In this document: piece after piece, positions 29,315 through 37,314 of the stretch
Layout of the letters: each line of letters starts with the position of its first letter
Numbering within the stretch: the stretch's first letter is position 1
Assembly: GCF_009258225.1 (NCBI RefSeq)
Contig: NZ_CP043617.1
Span: 372,001-436,000, forward strand
DNA from: Sulfurimonas lithotrophica
GTDB taxonomy: Bacteria; Campylobacterota; Campylobacteria; Campylobacterales; Sulfurimonadaceae
Direction of reading: 5' to 3'
DNA length: 64,000 nt
The notes under the pieces: model-generated
Told to the model about the DNA's origin: nothing
Databases searched by the model: none
What the model saw: the letters and a program-made list of their open reading frames with translations, nothing else
Position numbers and translations under genes: made by a program

Positions 29315-30188
29315 AATAGAAGCATTAACGCTTGAGGAAGCTTATTCACAAGCGGCTACAAAGTTAGAATGTTCTGTTACCGAATTAAAAATCGAAGTTG
29401 TCCAAGTTCCCTCTAAGGGTTTACTTGGATTATTTAAAAAGCCCGCAGTTATAGTAGCGGCAGTAGATACACAAAAAATATCTTCAATATTAGAGAAAAA
29501 CGAAAAACCTAAAGAAACCCCTAAAAAACAAAAAATAAAAAAAGAAAAAAAACCTCAAGAAACTAGCACTCATAATATTTACAATGACACGATTATGCCG
29601 GAATCTTTTGTTAGTACTCAAGATGAAGAGTATGATGAAGATTATATAGATGATGAGATAGATGAAGAAGCTTATGAAGAGATTATAAAAGAAGCTGAAG
29701 AAGAAAATCACGAACAAACTATGGACATTAATGAAATTGTAGATGAAGTAAAAAGTGATATAAACAAGCTTTTTGAAAGTATATGTTTTGATATTGACGA
29801 GATATCTGTCAGTGCATATGACGACAATACTCTTCTTATAGAGTTTACGGGTACGGATGCCGCACTTTTAATCGGTAAAGAGGGTTACAGGTATAAAGCT
29901 CTTTCATACATGATATTCAATTGGATAAATGCGAAATACCAAGTCGGACTTCGTTTAGAGATAGCAGAATTTTTGAAAAATCAAGAAGAGTCCGTAACAC
30001 GTTATTTAGAAGGTGTACATGAAAATGTAGATCGTGACGGTAGGGCACAGACTAAGATACTTGACGGTGTCCTTGTTCAGATAGCTCTTAAAGAGTTACG
30101 CAACTCTTACCCTGATAAATACGTAGCTATCCGTACAACACGTGATGGATTAAAATATATCATAATAAATGACTACCACAACAACTGA
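29307..30188 (+). CDS. khpB: KH-domain RNA-binding protein KhpB (Jag/SpoIIIJ-associated)
   Basis: A 293-residue protein with an N-terminal Jag_N domain (about 1-52, with VQVPSKGLLGLFKKPA), a lysine-rich then very acidic linker (about 65-145), a KH domain (about 165-235, with LLIGKEGYRYKALSYMI standing for the GxxG loop as GKEG) and a C-terminal R3H-like region. The usual R-x3-H pair of R3H is absent: the helix reads VQIALKELRNSY. It overlaps yidC by 8 bases and mnmE by 20. KhpB proteins bind RNA and affect division and envelope in Gram-positives; its role here is unknown. Confidence 0.88.
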   Translation: MIKIEALTLEEAYSQAATKLECSVTELKIEVVQVPSKGLLGLFKKPAVIVAAVDTQKISSILEKNEKPKETPKKQKIKKEKKPQETSTHNIYNDTIMPESFVSTQDEEYDEDYIDDEIDEEAYEEIIKEAEEENHEQTMDINEIVDEVKSDINKLFESICFDIDEISVSAYDDNTLLIEFTGTDAALLIGKEGYRYKALSYMIFNWINAKYQVGLRLEIAEFLKNQEESVTRYLEGVHENVDRDGRAQTKILDGVLVQIALKELRNSYPDKYVAIRTTRDGLKYIIINDYHNN

Positions 30189-31518
30189 TACGATAACTGC
30201 CATTGCAACGGCAAACGGTATAGGCTCAATAGCAATTATCCGCATAAGCGGTGATGAGGCTTTGAGCATAGCCAAAAAACTCACTCATAAAAAAGACCTT
30301 ACTCCAAGATATGCCACTTTAACAAATGTTTATAACCATGAAGATGAGTTAATTGATGAGTCTATAGTCATATATTTTAAAGCTCCTTTCTCATTTACTG
30401 CCGAAGATGTTATAGAGATTCAGTGTCACGGCGGATTTATAGTAGCTCAAAGCATCTTAAAAGCAGTCCTTGCATCAGGAGCTCGACTTGCAGAAGCGGG
30501 AGAGTTTTCAAAACGTGCATTTTTTAACGGCAGAATAGATCTAAGTGAAGCAGAAGCGATAGCTCAACTTATAGAAGCTAAAAGTGAAGATGCAGCCAAG
30601 ATTTTAGCTAAGCAGATGAAAGGTTCACTTAAAGAGTATATTGAGCAGATTCGTGATGAGATTATACATATACTTGCTTATTCTGAGGTTAGCATAGACT
30701 ATGCAGAAGAAGATTTGCCTGAGGATTTGATAGAGCAGATAAAAGATAGACTAAATTCTCTAAAAGATTCACTCTCTAAAACACTCTCTGCTAGTAAAAG
30801 CAGGGAAGGGCTGATGCAGGGTTTCCGCGTAGCTATTGTAGGTAAACCAAATGTCGGTAAAAGTTCTCTTTTAAACTCACTTCTTGCATATGAACGCGCA
30901 ATTGTGAGTGATATAGCAGGTACTACGCGTGATACTGTAGAAGAGCAGTTAAAGATAGGTACGCACCTGATACGCATCGTAGATACTGCTGGAATTCGTG
31001 AAGCCGATGATGAGATAGAACGCATAGGGATTGAGAGAAGTTTAGAAGCTATTAATTCCTCTGATATAGTAGTGGCACTTTTTGACAACTCTCGCGAGAT
31101 AGATTCTGAAGATGAGAAGATGATAGACCTTATAGAGACTCACTCAGAAAACAAAAAAGTTATTTATGTTAAAAACAAGATAGATTTAGAAGCAAAATTT
31201 CCGCAGGGCAAAATAGCCTTTGATTTGGAGCTAAATACTAAAAGCGGAGTTGAAGAGTTAGTTGAGTTGTTAAAGTCTTATATGGATACAACAAACTCAT
31301 CTGATGAGATGATGCTAATCTCTCATCGTCAAATCTCTGCTGTAGAGAATACAATGGCTAATATAGATGAAGCCTTTATGCCTCTGGAAGATCAAGAGTT
31401 GGAGATTTTCTCATTTCATTTAAATGAAGCCGTAAAAGAGATGGCAAGCATCACACGCCCTTTTGAGAACGATGAGATGCTGGATAAGATGTTCGGCTCT
31501 TTTTGTTTAGGAAAATAA
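30169..31518 (+). CDS. mnmE: tRNA modification GTPase MnmE
   Basis: MnmE with MnmG installs the cmnm5/nm5 group on U34 of certain tRNAs. The 449-residue protein has the N-terminal folate-binding domain (TITAIATANGIGSIAIIRISG, GGF), a helical domain split by the G domain (about 220-375: GKPNVGKSS, DTAGIRE, KNKID), and the C-terminal FCLGK, the CxGK motif needed for catalysis. Complete. The ATG lies within the end of khpB, and ruvX begins on its stop codon. Confidence 0.97.
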   Translation: MTTTTTDTITAIATANGIGSIAIIRISGDEALSIAKKLTHKKDLTPRYATLTNVYNHEDELIDESIVIYFKAPFSFTAEDVIEIQCHGGFIVAQSILKAVLASGARLAEAGEFSKRAFFNGRIDLSEAEAIAQLIEAKSEDAAKILAKQMKGSLKEYIEQIRDEIIHILAYSEVSIDYAEEDLPEDLIEQIKDRLNSLKDSLSKTLSASKSREGLMQGFRVAIVGKPNVGKSSLLNSLLAYERAIVSDIAGTTRDTVEEQLKIGTHLIRIVDTAGIREADDEIERIGIERSLEAINSSDIVVALFDNSREIDSEDEKMIDLIETHSENKKVIYVKNKIDLEAKFPQGKIAFDLELNTKSGVEELVELLKSYMDTTNSSDEMMLISHRQISAVENTMANIDEAFMPLEDQELEIFSFHLNEAVKEMASITRPFENDEMLDKMFGSFCLGK

Positions 31519-31904
31519 TGAAGTACCTTGCAATAGATTTGGGTCTTAAAAGAATTGGTCTTGCGTATTCAGCTCATGCCGGCATTGTAACTCCGCTTCC
31601 TGCCATCATACGTAAAAATCGTAACCAAGCCAGTGATGAAGTAAAAAAAGCTATAAAAGAGTGGGATATAGATGCAGTAGTTATCGGAATCCCGATTGGT
31701 GGAGGCAGTGAAGATGAGATGCGCCGCAGGGTAGAGCACTTTATGAATTTAGTAAATTTTGAAGGTGAAGTATATTACCAAGATGAAGCAAACTCATCAC
31801 TTGAAGCAGAAGACTTGATAAAGGGTGAGATGAGACATCTAAAAGATGGCAGAATAGATTCTATATCTGCCATGATAATACTTCAAAGGTATTTGGGAGT
31901 TTAA
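31518..31904 (+). CDS. ruvX: Putative pre-16S rRNA nuclease / Holliday-junction-resolvase-like YqgF
   Basis: RNase H-fold protein involved in 16S rRNA 5'-end maturation. The start ATG at 31518 overlaps the mnmE stop (TAATG) and gives MKYLAIDLGLKRIGLAYS, where the first aspartate of the DxG motif is in place. Later motifs are VVIGIPIGGGSEDEM and YYQDEANSSLEAE, with RIDSISAMIILQRYL at the end. About 128 residues, normal for the family. Confidence 0.92.
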   Translation: MKYLAIDLGLKRIGLAYSAHAGIVTPLPAIIRKNRNQASDEVKKAIKEWDIDAVVIGIPIGGGSEDEMRRRVEHFMNLVNFEGEVYYQDEANSSLEAEDLIKGEMRHLKDGRIDSISAMIILQRYLGV

Positions 31905-32380
31905 ACCAAAGGACTCTCTGTAACTATAATTCCGTCCGTATCTGCATAGATATAATCCCCATTATCAAAACTGGCACCGCCAAAGGTCAGATGCACACCT
32001 CTCTCACCTTCAGTTGTAGGGATATACTTGTGCGGACAAGTCCCGAGTGCATAAAGTGCAACGGGAATATCTTTTATCTGAAAAGTATCACGGATATAAC
32101 CATTTACAATGATACCAGCATAGTTGTTCTGATGAGCAAACTTCATTAGATTCTCACCTACAACCGCAAAGTATTCCTCTCTCACATCTACAACTACTAC
32201 TTTACCCGTACCGTCTTCATCACGAAGAATTTTTATAAGCTCAGAATTGTTTTTATCCAGTTTTACAGTTACAACTTCACCTTTACATTTTGATGCCCCG
32301 CCGTAATTTTTAAAGTCGGGATTTAGCGTTATAACCTTATCGAAATGTTCATCACAAATATCTGCCGTAAAAAAGTCCAT
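31901..32380 (-). CDS. rraA: RraA family protein
   Basis: A 159-residue member of the RraA/HMG-aldolase family. It has TADICDEHFDKV at the N-terminus, VVGENLMKFAHQNNYAGIIVNGYIRDT (with the GxxRD core) and GDYIYADTDGIIV. In E. coli RraA inhibits RNase E; Campylobacterota lack a standard RNase E, so either a different RNase partner or an aldolase-type activity (the family metal/pyruvate site includes the RD pair) is possible. It overlaps the end of ruvX by 4 bases on the opposite strand. Confidence 0.82.
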   Translation of the reverse strand: MDFFTADICDEHFDKVITLNPDFKNYGGASKCKGEVVTVKLDKNNSELIKILRDEDGTGKVVVVDVREEYFAVVGENLMKFAHQNNYAGIIVNGYIRDTFQIKDIPVALYALGTCPHKYIPTTEGERGVHLTFGGASFDNGDYIYADTDGIIVTESPLV

Positions 32381-32473
32381 ATATTTTGCCTTATAAATAT
32401 TTATATTTCGTATTATAACCTGATTTTTACTTAGACTATGTCAAACTCTGTTTAAAAAATTTGGCGGTAGAAA

Positions 32474-32839
32474 ATGACGGAAGTATTAGAACTTACAGAT
32501 AAGACTTATCCCTCTTTTATAGAGGACACAAAAAAAGTAGTATTTATAGATTTTTACTCAGAGACTTGCGCACCGTGTCAAAGTCTCTTAACTATTCTGC
32601 CTTTGTTAGCCGAGCACTACCAAGATGAAGATGTAGTTATAGCAAAGGTAAATAGTGAACTAAATCCAAAACTAAGTGCCAAGTTTATGGTAAAAAGCGT
32701 GCCTTTGACTTTAGTGATAGGTCAGGATAAGATGGTAAAAAAAGCCGATGTGGGTTTAAAGACTATAGATGCATATGTAAAAATGATAGATAAAGCCCTG
32801 GGAAAAGACCTAGGACTTTTTGCCAGATTGTTCGGCTAG
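32474..32839 (+). CDS. Thioredoxin-like protein (CAPC)
   Basis: A 121-residue cytoplasmic thioredoxin-fold protein without signal peptide. FIDFYSETCAPCQSLL holds the active-site CAPC (thioredoxin itself has CGPC), and KSVPLTLVIGQD carries the cis-proline. A short extra C-terminus (ALGKDLGLFARLFG) extends the fold. It is divergent from rraA and convergent with the cytochrome gene, and looks like a stand-alone gene. CAPC suggests a shifted redox potential. Confidence 0.85.
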   Translation: MTEVLELTDKTYPSFIEDTKKVVFIDFYSETCAPCQSLLTILPLLAEHYQDEDVVIAKVNSELNPKLSAKFMVKSVPLTLVIGQDKMVKKADVGLKTIDAYVKMIDKALGKDLGLFARLFG

Positions 32840-32840
32840 C

Positions 32841-33146
32841 TTATTTAGACTCTATATATTTAGCTAAAGATTTGATTTGTTCGTCATTTAAAGTAGCTAC
32901 CTGACCTTTCATAAGAGCTTTCATAGGCCCTCCGTAACTTCCGTCTTTGTAACCTTTTAGAGCAGCTTCTGTTTTGCTTGCTTGCCAACCTTTAATAACC
33001 TGAGATTTACCTAAAGCTTTTTTCTCGGCATTCATCCCGTGACAGCCTGCACATTTTTTAAATATAGTTGCTCCGTCTGCTGCAGCTAAACTTGTTAATG
33101 AACCTATTAGTGTCAGTCCTAATATAACTTTATTAATTGTTTTCAT
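32841..33146 (-). CDS. Class I cytochrome c, periplasmic
   Basis: A 101-residue precursor with signal peptide (MKTINKVILGLTLIGSLTSLAAA) and one haem site, CAGCH, with the axial methionine probably in GGPMKALMKG. The C-terminal helix is DEQIKSLAKYIESK, as in small electron carriers of Campylobacterota (cytochrome c-553 type). It could feed the di-haem peroxidase at 12055 or a terminal oxidase; that is inference. It stands alone, 62 bases after the histidine kinase gene's stop on the same strand. Confidence 0.9.
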   Translation of the reverse strand: MKTINKVILGLTLIGSLTSLAAADGATIFKKCAGCHGMNAEKKALGKSQVIKGWQASKTEAALKGYKDGSYGGPMKALMKGQVATLNDEQIKSLAKYIESK

Positions 33147-33207
33147 TTTGTACTCCTTTGTTGTTATAAAAGAAGTATAGAAAATAATTGTGGAATGATT
33201 GTGAAAC

Positions 33208-34389
33208 TTACCAAGATATAGTAACTTGCGTGTATTTGTCAGGTTCGGAATCTATTTTTATACTTAAATCGTACTCGTCACATATCATTTTTACGATATT
33301 TAGACCTATTCCAAATCCGCCAACTATCTTATCAAATCTTGCGTATCTATCAAACATCAAGTTTATATTTTCTTGTTTGATACCTTTCCCGCTGTCTATA
33401 ATAGATAATTTTCCTTCATCTAGTTTTATATAGATAGAGCCTCCGATTTTATTGTATTTGATAGCGTTTGACAATATATTATCAATCAGTTTTGAGATTT
33501 TTTTTTCATCTATGTTTAAAAAAATATTTGGATTTAACTTTGTCGTAACTTTTATCTTTTTTATATTTGCTAAGATGTAAAAGTACTCAACTCTTTGTTC
33601 GATTAAATTTTTTAAATTTATATCTTGGTTATTTGAGATAACCTTGTTGTTAAGTATCAAAAAGCTTAAATCGTCATATATATTGGAGATGGTTTTTGTA
33701 CCTATCTCTATTCTGTTTAGAATTTTTACTAGATATTTGTCTTCTATGTTCTCTTTGTCTATAAGTTCAATATTTGTCATAATTGTACTAACGGGAGTAT
33801 TTAGCTCATGTGTAGTGTCTTTTATAAAAGTATCTAGCAAATGCAGTGCATCTCTCATAGGTTTTAAGAATAGTTTTAGTAAAAAGTAACCTATAACTAT
33901 CATAGCTGTAAAAAAAACTAAACTGTATATGATGATATTTTTGATTGTAATTTTTAGCCACTTTTTATCATCTATAATCTCTACCAAAACATAATGTGTA
34001 TTTAGGTAGTACTCTTTTGGATTGGTCATATAGCGAATAGTTTTGTTTATAGTATCTGTTATTTTGGTAAGTGATTTTATGGGTTTTTGTGCATTAGAAT
34101 ATAAAAGTTTGTAGTTATCTGCATAAAGAGATACTTCGTAATTTTTGTCTTTTAATAGTTTTGAAATATTTGCATCCGTTCCTTTTAAATCACTTATAAA
34201 ATGATTCGTGTAATCACTTAAGAGTACACTCCTTTGCGAAGCTGCCAGTTCTTTTTGAAGCTTGTAGTATATGGATGCAGTTAGGAGCAGTATGACAAGT
34301 GTAAAAAAAATGTAAAGAAATAAAAACCTAAAAAGCGTTTTCTTTTCACTTTGAGGTAAATCTATATCCAAGCTTTTTAATACTGACAA
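33208..34389 (-). CDS. Membrane sensor histidine kinase
   Basis: A 393-residue kinase: helix at about 22-44, a short periplasmic domain of about 110 residues, a second helix at about 150-172, then the phospho-acceptor DTTHELNTPVSTI (H box), N box LIDNILSNAIKYNK, G1 IIDSGKGI and G2 GGFGIGLNIVK. No obvious HAMP is seen. The frame starts inside the response regulator gene (44-base overlap). The periplasmic domain is too short to suggest a ligand. Confidence 0.92.
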   Translation of the reverse strand: MSVLKSLDIDLPQSEKKTLFRFLFLYIFFTLVILLLTASIYYKLQKELAASQRSVLLSDYTNHFISDLKGTDANISKLLKDKNYEVSLYADNYKLLYSNAQKPIKSLTKITDTINKTIRYMTNPKEYYLNTHYVLVEIIDDKKWLKITIKNIIIYSLVFFTAMIVIGYFLLKLFLKPMRDALHLLDTFIKDTTHELNTPVSTIMTNIELIDKENIEDKYLVKILNRIEIGTKTISNIYDDLSFLILNNKVISNNQDINLKNLIEQRVEYFYILANIKKIKVTTKLNPNIFLNIDEKKISKLIDNILSNAIKYNKIGGSIYIKLDEGKLSIIDSGKGIKQENINLMFDRYARFDKIVGGFGIGLNIVKMICDEYDLSIKIDSEPDKYTQVTISW

Positions 34390-35017
34390 TTTTTTCCTTT
34401 CCCAAAAGTTTTCGCAAGTTTTTTATGTATGTGCGAAGTGCACTCTCACTCACCTCTTCATCATAATCCCAAAGTGTATCATATATGGTCTCATGGGTTA
34501 AAGTCTTCTCTTTGTTTTGTAAAAACAGTTTTAAAAGTTTTGCATCTTTGTTGTTTAACTGTATCTCTTTGCCGTCTATATTTAAGATGTCATTTGATGT
34601 GTCGTAATAGATGTTTGAATCTACTTCTACTTTTGTGTCAGATATATGAAAAAATTCCCGCTTTAATATGCTCTCGACTCTTAGCTTTAACTCTTTTAGT
34701 GCAAACGGTTTTCGTATGTAATCATCACAACCGCTCTCATATCCGCTTTCCAAATCTGCCATTGAGTTAAGCGATGTTATGAAAATGGCAGGGGTAGTGT
34801 TGTCTTGCTTACGGATAGTTTTTAAAATCTCAAAACCGTTGATGTCAGGAACATTTACATCTAAAAGAAGCAAGTCAAAGTTGTTCTCATAGATGGCATC
34901 GAGTGCATCGTTACCGCTAAAAACAGAGACTATCTCATAATCTAAGTTTTCAAAGTAATCAACAACGGTCTCGTTTAAAGCTATATCATCTTCAAGAAGC
35001 AGGAGTTTCTTTTTCAT
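34346..35017 (-). CDS. OmpR-family response regulator
   Basis: A 223-residue protein with a receiver domain (DD near residue 10, phospho-acceptor in LLLLDVNVPDINGFE at about 53, ITS threonine/serine region and the KPF lysine) and a winged-helix DNA-binding domain (DAKLLKLFLQNKEKTLTHETIYDTLWDYDEEVSESALRTYIKNLRKLLG, parts only). It pairs with the kinase that follows. Targets are unknown; the adjacent lipoprotein gene 23 bases upstream on the same strand is a candidate member of the same unit. Confidence 0.94.
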   Translation of the reverse strand: MKKKLLLLEDDIALNETVVDYFENLDYEIVSVFSGNDALDAIYENNFDLLLLDVNVPDINGFEILKTIRKQDNTTPAIFITSLNSMADLESGYESGCDDYIRKPFALKELKLRVESILKREFFHISDTKVEVDSNIYYDTSNDILNIDGKEIQLNNKDAKLLKLFLQNKEKTLTHETIYDTLWDYDEEVSESALRTYIKNLRKLLGKEKIVSIKKLGYRFTSK

Positions 35018-35040
35018 AGCTTAATTGTAGCGAAACTATA

Positions 35041-35355
35041 TTATTTTTGTTTTTTTAATCCTTCTTTTTCCATGCAATCATATATAATTTGGTAGTCTTT
35101 ATCTTTTTTTTCTTTATTTATTTTTAGTAATTGTTTTCTAGCTTCACCTTTCGCTCCTGACAAACTTACTGCGTAACCTCTAGCTTTTTGATCTTCGTTA
35201 ATAGCATAGATTCTATCATCAACTTGACATTTTTTAGTAGCTTCTTTTACTTTGTTTTCTTTTGGAATAGAATTATCTAAATTAACCCACGTAGTTCCAC
35301 ATCCAGATAATCCCAAAGCTATAGCACAAAGCATAACTAGATTTGTATTTTTCAT
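35041..35355 (-). CDS. Small predicted lipoprotein
   Basis: A 104-residue protein with a lipoprotein signal peptide (MKNTNLVMLCAIALGLSGC; lipobox LSGC). The mature part is very basic and helical, with two further cysteines (KKCQVDD and YDCMEKEG) that could form a disulphide. The family is unknown to me. It sits just upstream of the two-component genes on the same strand. Confidence 0.75.
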   Translation of the reverse strand: MKNTNLVMLCAIALGLSGCGTTWVNLDNSIPKENKVKEATKKCQVDDRIYAINEDQKARGYAVSLSGAKGEARKQLLKINKEKKDKDYQIIYDCMEKEGLKKQK

Positions 35356-35374
35356 ATTTTTCCTTTTTGAACAA

Positions 35375-35423
35375 TTTTAATTAATATTATATATGAGTTA
35401 TCTTTATATAATATTAATTAAAA
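35375..35423. promoter_or_regulatory. 19-bp perfect AT-only inverted repeat between divergent units
   Basis: Left arm 35375-35393 and right arm 35405-35423 are exact reverse complements (19 of 19, all A or T), separated by 11 bases. It lies between the lipoprotein gene (minus) and the mutase operon (plus), so it is not a terminator for either. The region 35356-35539 otherwise contains a TATAAT at 35513-35518 (with TTGCAAT before it) that may serve the mutase operon. Confidence 0.65.
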
Positions 35424-35539
35424 GAAAACAAAAAATATTTATTTTAGTTATTATAATATTTTTTTTAAAGCTACTAACCAAACTTTTACAACAATTTCGC
35501 TATCCTTGCAATTATAATTATATACAGGCAATAAAACAT

Positions 35540-35953
35540 ATGAAAGTAGTAACAGGGGTAGTTGGAAACGACATACACGTGGTAGCCAACAGACTTATAG
35601 AACTCTCTTTGGATGCAAGGGGTTTTGAGGTTTTTAACTTAGGTGTAAACACATACCTAGAAGAGTTTTTTGATGCAGTGGTTGAAACCGGTGCGGATAT
35701 TCTTCTCATATCTTCATTAAACGGTGAAGCGGAAGGTTGGGCAAGAGAGGTAAAACTTCTAAAGTCAAAGTACAAAACACTTGATGATTTGGTAATGGTC
35801 ATAGGCGGAAACTTGGTGGTAGGTACTGCAGATGCAGACGTAATAGTTCCAAAATACAAAAACTACGGTTTTGATTTAGTATTTCATCAAGTGGATTTAA
35901 ATACGGGACTTGACACTTTAGAAGAGTTTATAAAAGAGAGACAAGCTTCATGA
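35540..35953 (+). CDS. glmS: Methylaspartate (glutamate) mutase B12-binding subunit S homologue
   Basis: The small subunit of adenosylcobalamin-dependent glutamate mutase, which interconverts L-glutamate and 3-methylaspartate. I start at ATG 35540 because upstream codons are AT-rich noncoding sequence; this gives MKVVTGVVGNDIHVVANRLIE, the family N-terminus, and 137 residues. The cobalamin motif is D11-x-H13-x-x-A16: the cobalt-ligating histidine is kept but the usual glycine is alanine. SSLNGEAEG (SxL) and VIGGNLVVG (GG) are present. It overlaps the large subunit by 4 bases. Confidence 0.87.
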   Translation: MKVVTGVVGNDIHVVANRLIELSLDARGFEVFNLGVNTYLEEFFDAVVETGADILLISSLNGEAEGWAREVKLLKSKYKTLDDLVMVIGGNLVVGTADADVIVPKYKNYGFDLVFHQVDLNTGLDTLEEFIKERQAS

Positions 35954-37314
35954 ATTTATTGCAAGAAGAACGTAAAATAATCCTCTCAAACGAACACGTT
36001 GACAACTTTGACTTTGCCGAGGTTGAAGAGTTTGTAAAAAATGCGAACAAAGAGCTTTTTATATCTCATCATTTTGCCCAAAAGAAAAAGATGCTTGTTC
36101 AACCTCGCGGTGGATTCCCGACATATAAAAAACAGTTTGCACTAAATGAGTTTTTTGTAAATGCAAATGTTGACGTACTGCCACTGACTATTGACTCCAA
36201 CACACGTCTTAACGATTATGCTACTGCTAAAAAGATGCTTCGTTTAAGTGAAGAGAGTGAAGTAGATATGTTAAACGGTTATCCGCTTGTAAATCATGGT
36301 TACCGCACAACTAGAAAGATGGTTACTCACTTTAACAAGCCTGTGTCACTTCGCCACGGTACACCTGATGCAAGACTGCTTATAGAGACTGCCATAGCAT
36401 CAGGTATTTTTGAGATTGAGGGCGGACCTATTACATATCTACTGCCGTACTCAAAAAACTTCCCTCTTGATAAAGCATTCCTTTACTGGAAGTATGTTGA
36501 GAAAGTATGTGCTAACTACTCAAAACTAAACCTGCCTATAAACCGTGAGTCTTTTGGACCTCTTACGGCTACACTTGTTCCGCCTGCCATAACCATAGTT
36601 ATTCAACTTTTAGAGATGCTTCTGTCTTTAGAAGAGGGTGTTAAGTCTTTCTCTGTTTCATTTTCGCAAACGGGTTCTATGAACCAAGACATAGTTATGG
36701 GACATGTTATCAAAAAGATGGCTAAGAAATATGCAGAGTCTATAAACTGCGGTGACGCTACCATCAACTTAGTATATCATCAGTGGATGGGAGCTTTCCC
36801 GACTAACAAAGATTTTGCAGAACAGCTTATAAATATGTCAACCGTTATAGCATCTATGGTCGGAGCTGATAAAATCATCACTAAAACACGTGAAGAAGCT
36901 TCGGGTATCCCTACAAAAGAGGCAAATGCAAAAACTGTTGCAAATACTCAGTACACTCTTGGCATCTTAAACGGTCTTCCAAATATAAAAGATGAAGAGG
37001 AAGAGGAAATTTTAACTCTTGAAGTCGAGGCTATTATGGAAGCTGTGTTTAACGACTCAGCCGATACCCTTTGGAGAAAAGTGTTTAACTCTATCAAAAA
37101 CGGGACAATTGACGTGCCTTTCTCGCCGCACATCATCAACCATAACGAGATGATAACAATACGTGATACAAATAAAAATATCCGCATCATTAAACGCGGG
37201 AACGTGCCTATACCTGATAAGTGTTTTGAATATGAAAAATCAAAATGTGACTTGAGTAAAGATACTACAAGTATAGTTAACGATATTATCCACGATATAG
37301 GGATTATGCAATGA
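35950..37314 (+). CDS. glmE: Methylaspartate (glutamate) mutase large subunit E homologue
   Basis: The catalytic TIM-barrel subunit, 454 residues (Clostridium GlmE about 483). Compared from memory with Clostridium cochlearium GlmE, the glutamate-holding arginine claw R66, R100, R149 corresponds to R53 (QPRGG), R86 (SNTR) and R135 (LRHGTPD). E171, Y177 and Y181 correspond to E157, Y163 and Y167 (EGGPITYLLPY), all at a constant offset of 13-14. INRESFGPLTATLVPP, VYHQWMGAFP and GIPTKEANA are also kept. Substrate is therefore probably glutamate. The C-terminus is shorter than in the Clostridium enzyme. It is coupled on both sides by 4-base overlaps. Confidence 0.9.
   Translation: MNLLQEERKIILSNEHVDNFDFAEVEEFVKNANKELFISHHFAQKKKMLVQPRGGFPTYKKQFALNEFFVNANVDVLPLTIDSNTRLNDYATAKKMLRLSEESEVDMLNGYPLVNHGYRTTRKMVTHFNKPVSLRHGTPDARLLIETAIASGIFEIEGGPITYLLPYSKNFPLDKAFLYWKYVEKVCANYSKLNLPINRESFGPLTATLVPPAITIVIQLLEMLLSLEEGVKSFSVSFSQTGSMNQDIVMGHVIKKMAKKYAESINCGDATINLVYHQWMGAFPTNKDFAEQLINMSTVIASMVGADKIITKTREEASGIPTKEANAKTVANTQYTLGILNGLPNIKDEEEEEILTLEVEAIMEAVFNDSADTLWRKVFNSIKNGTIDVPFSPHIINHNEMITIRDTNKNIRIIKRGNVPIPDKCFEYEKSKCDLSKDTTSIVNDIIHDIGIMQ

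Noticed and set aside
35393-35539. N-terminal extension of the glmS frame from an ATG at 35393
   Set aside because: The extra 49 residues are AT-rich low-complexity sequence that overlaps the 19-bp inverted repeat and the likely promoter; the family starts at the ATG at 35540.
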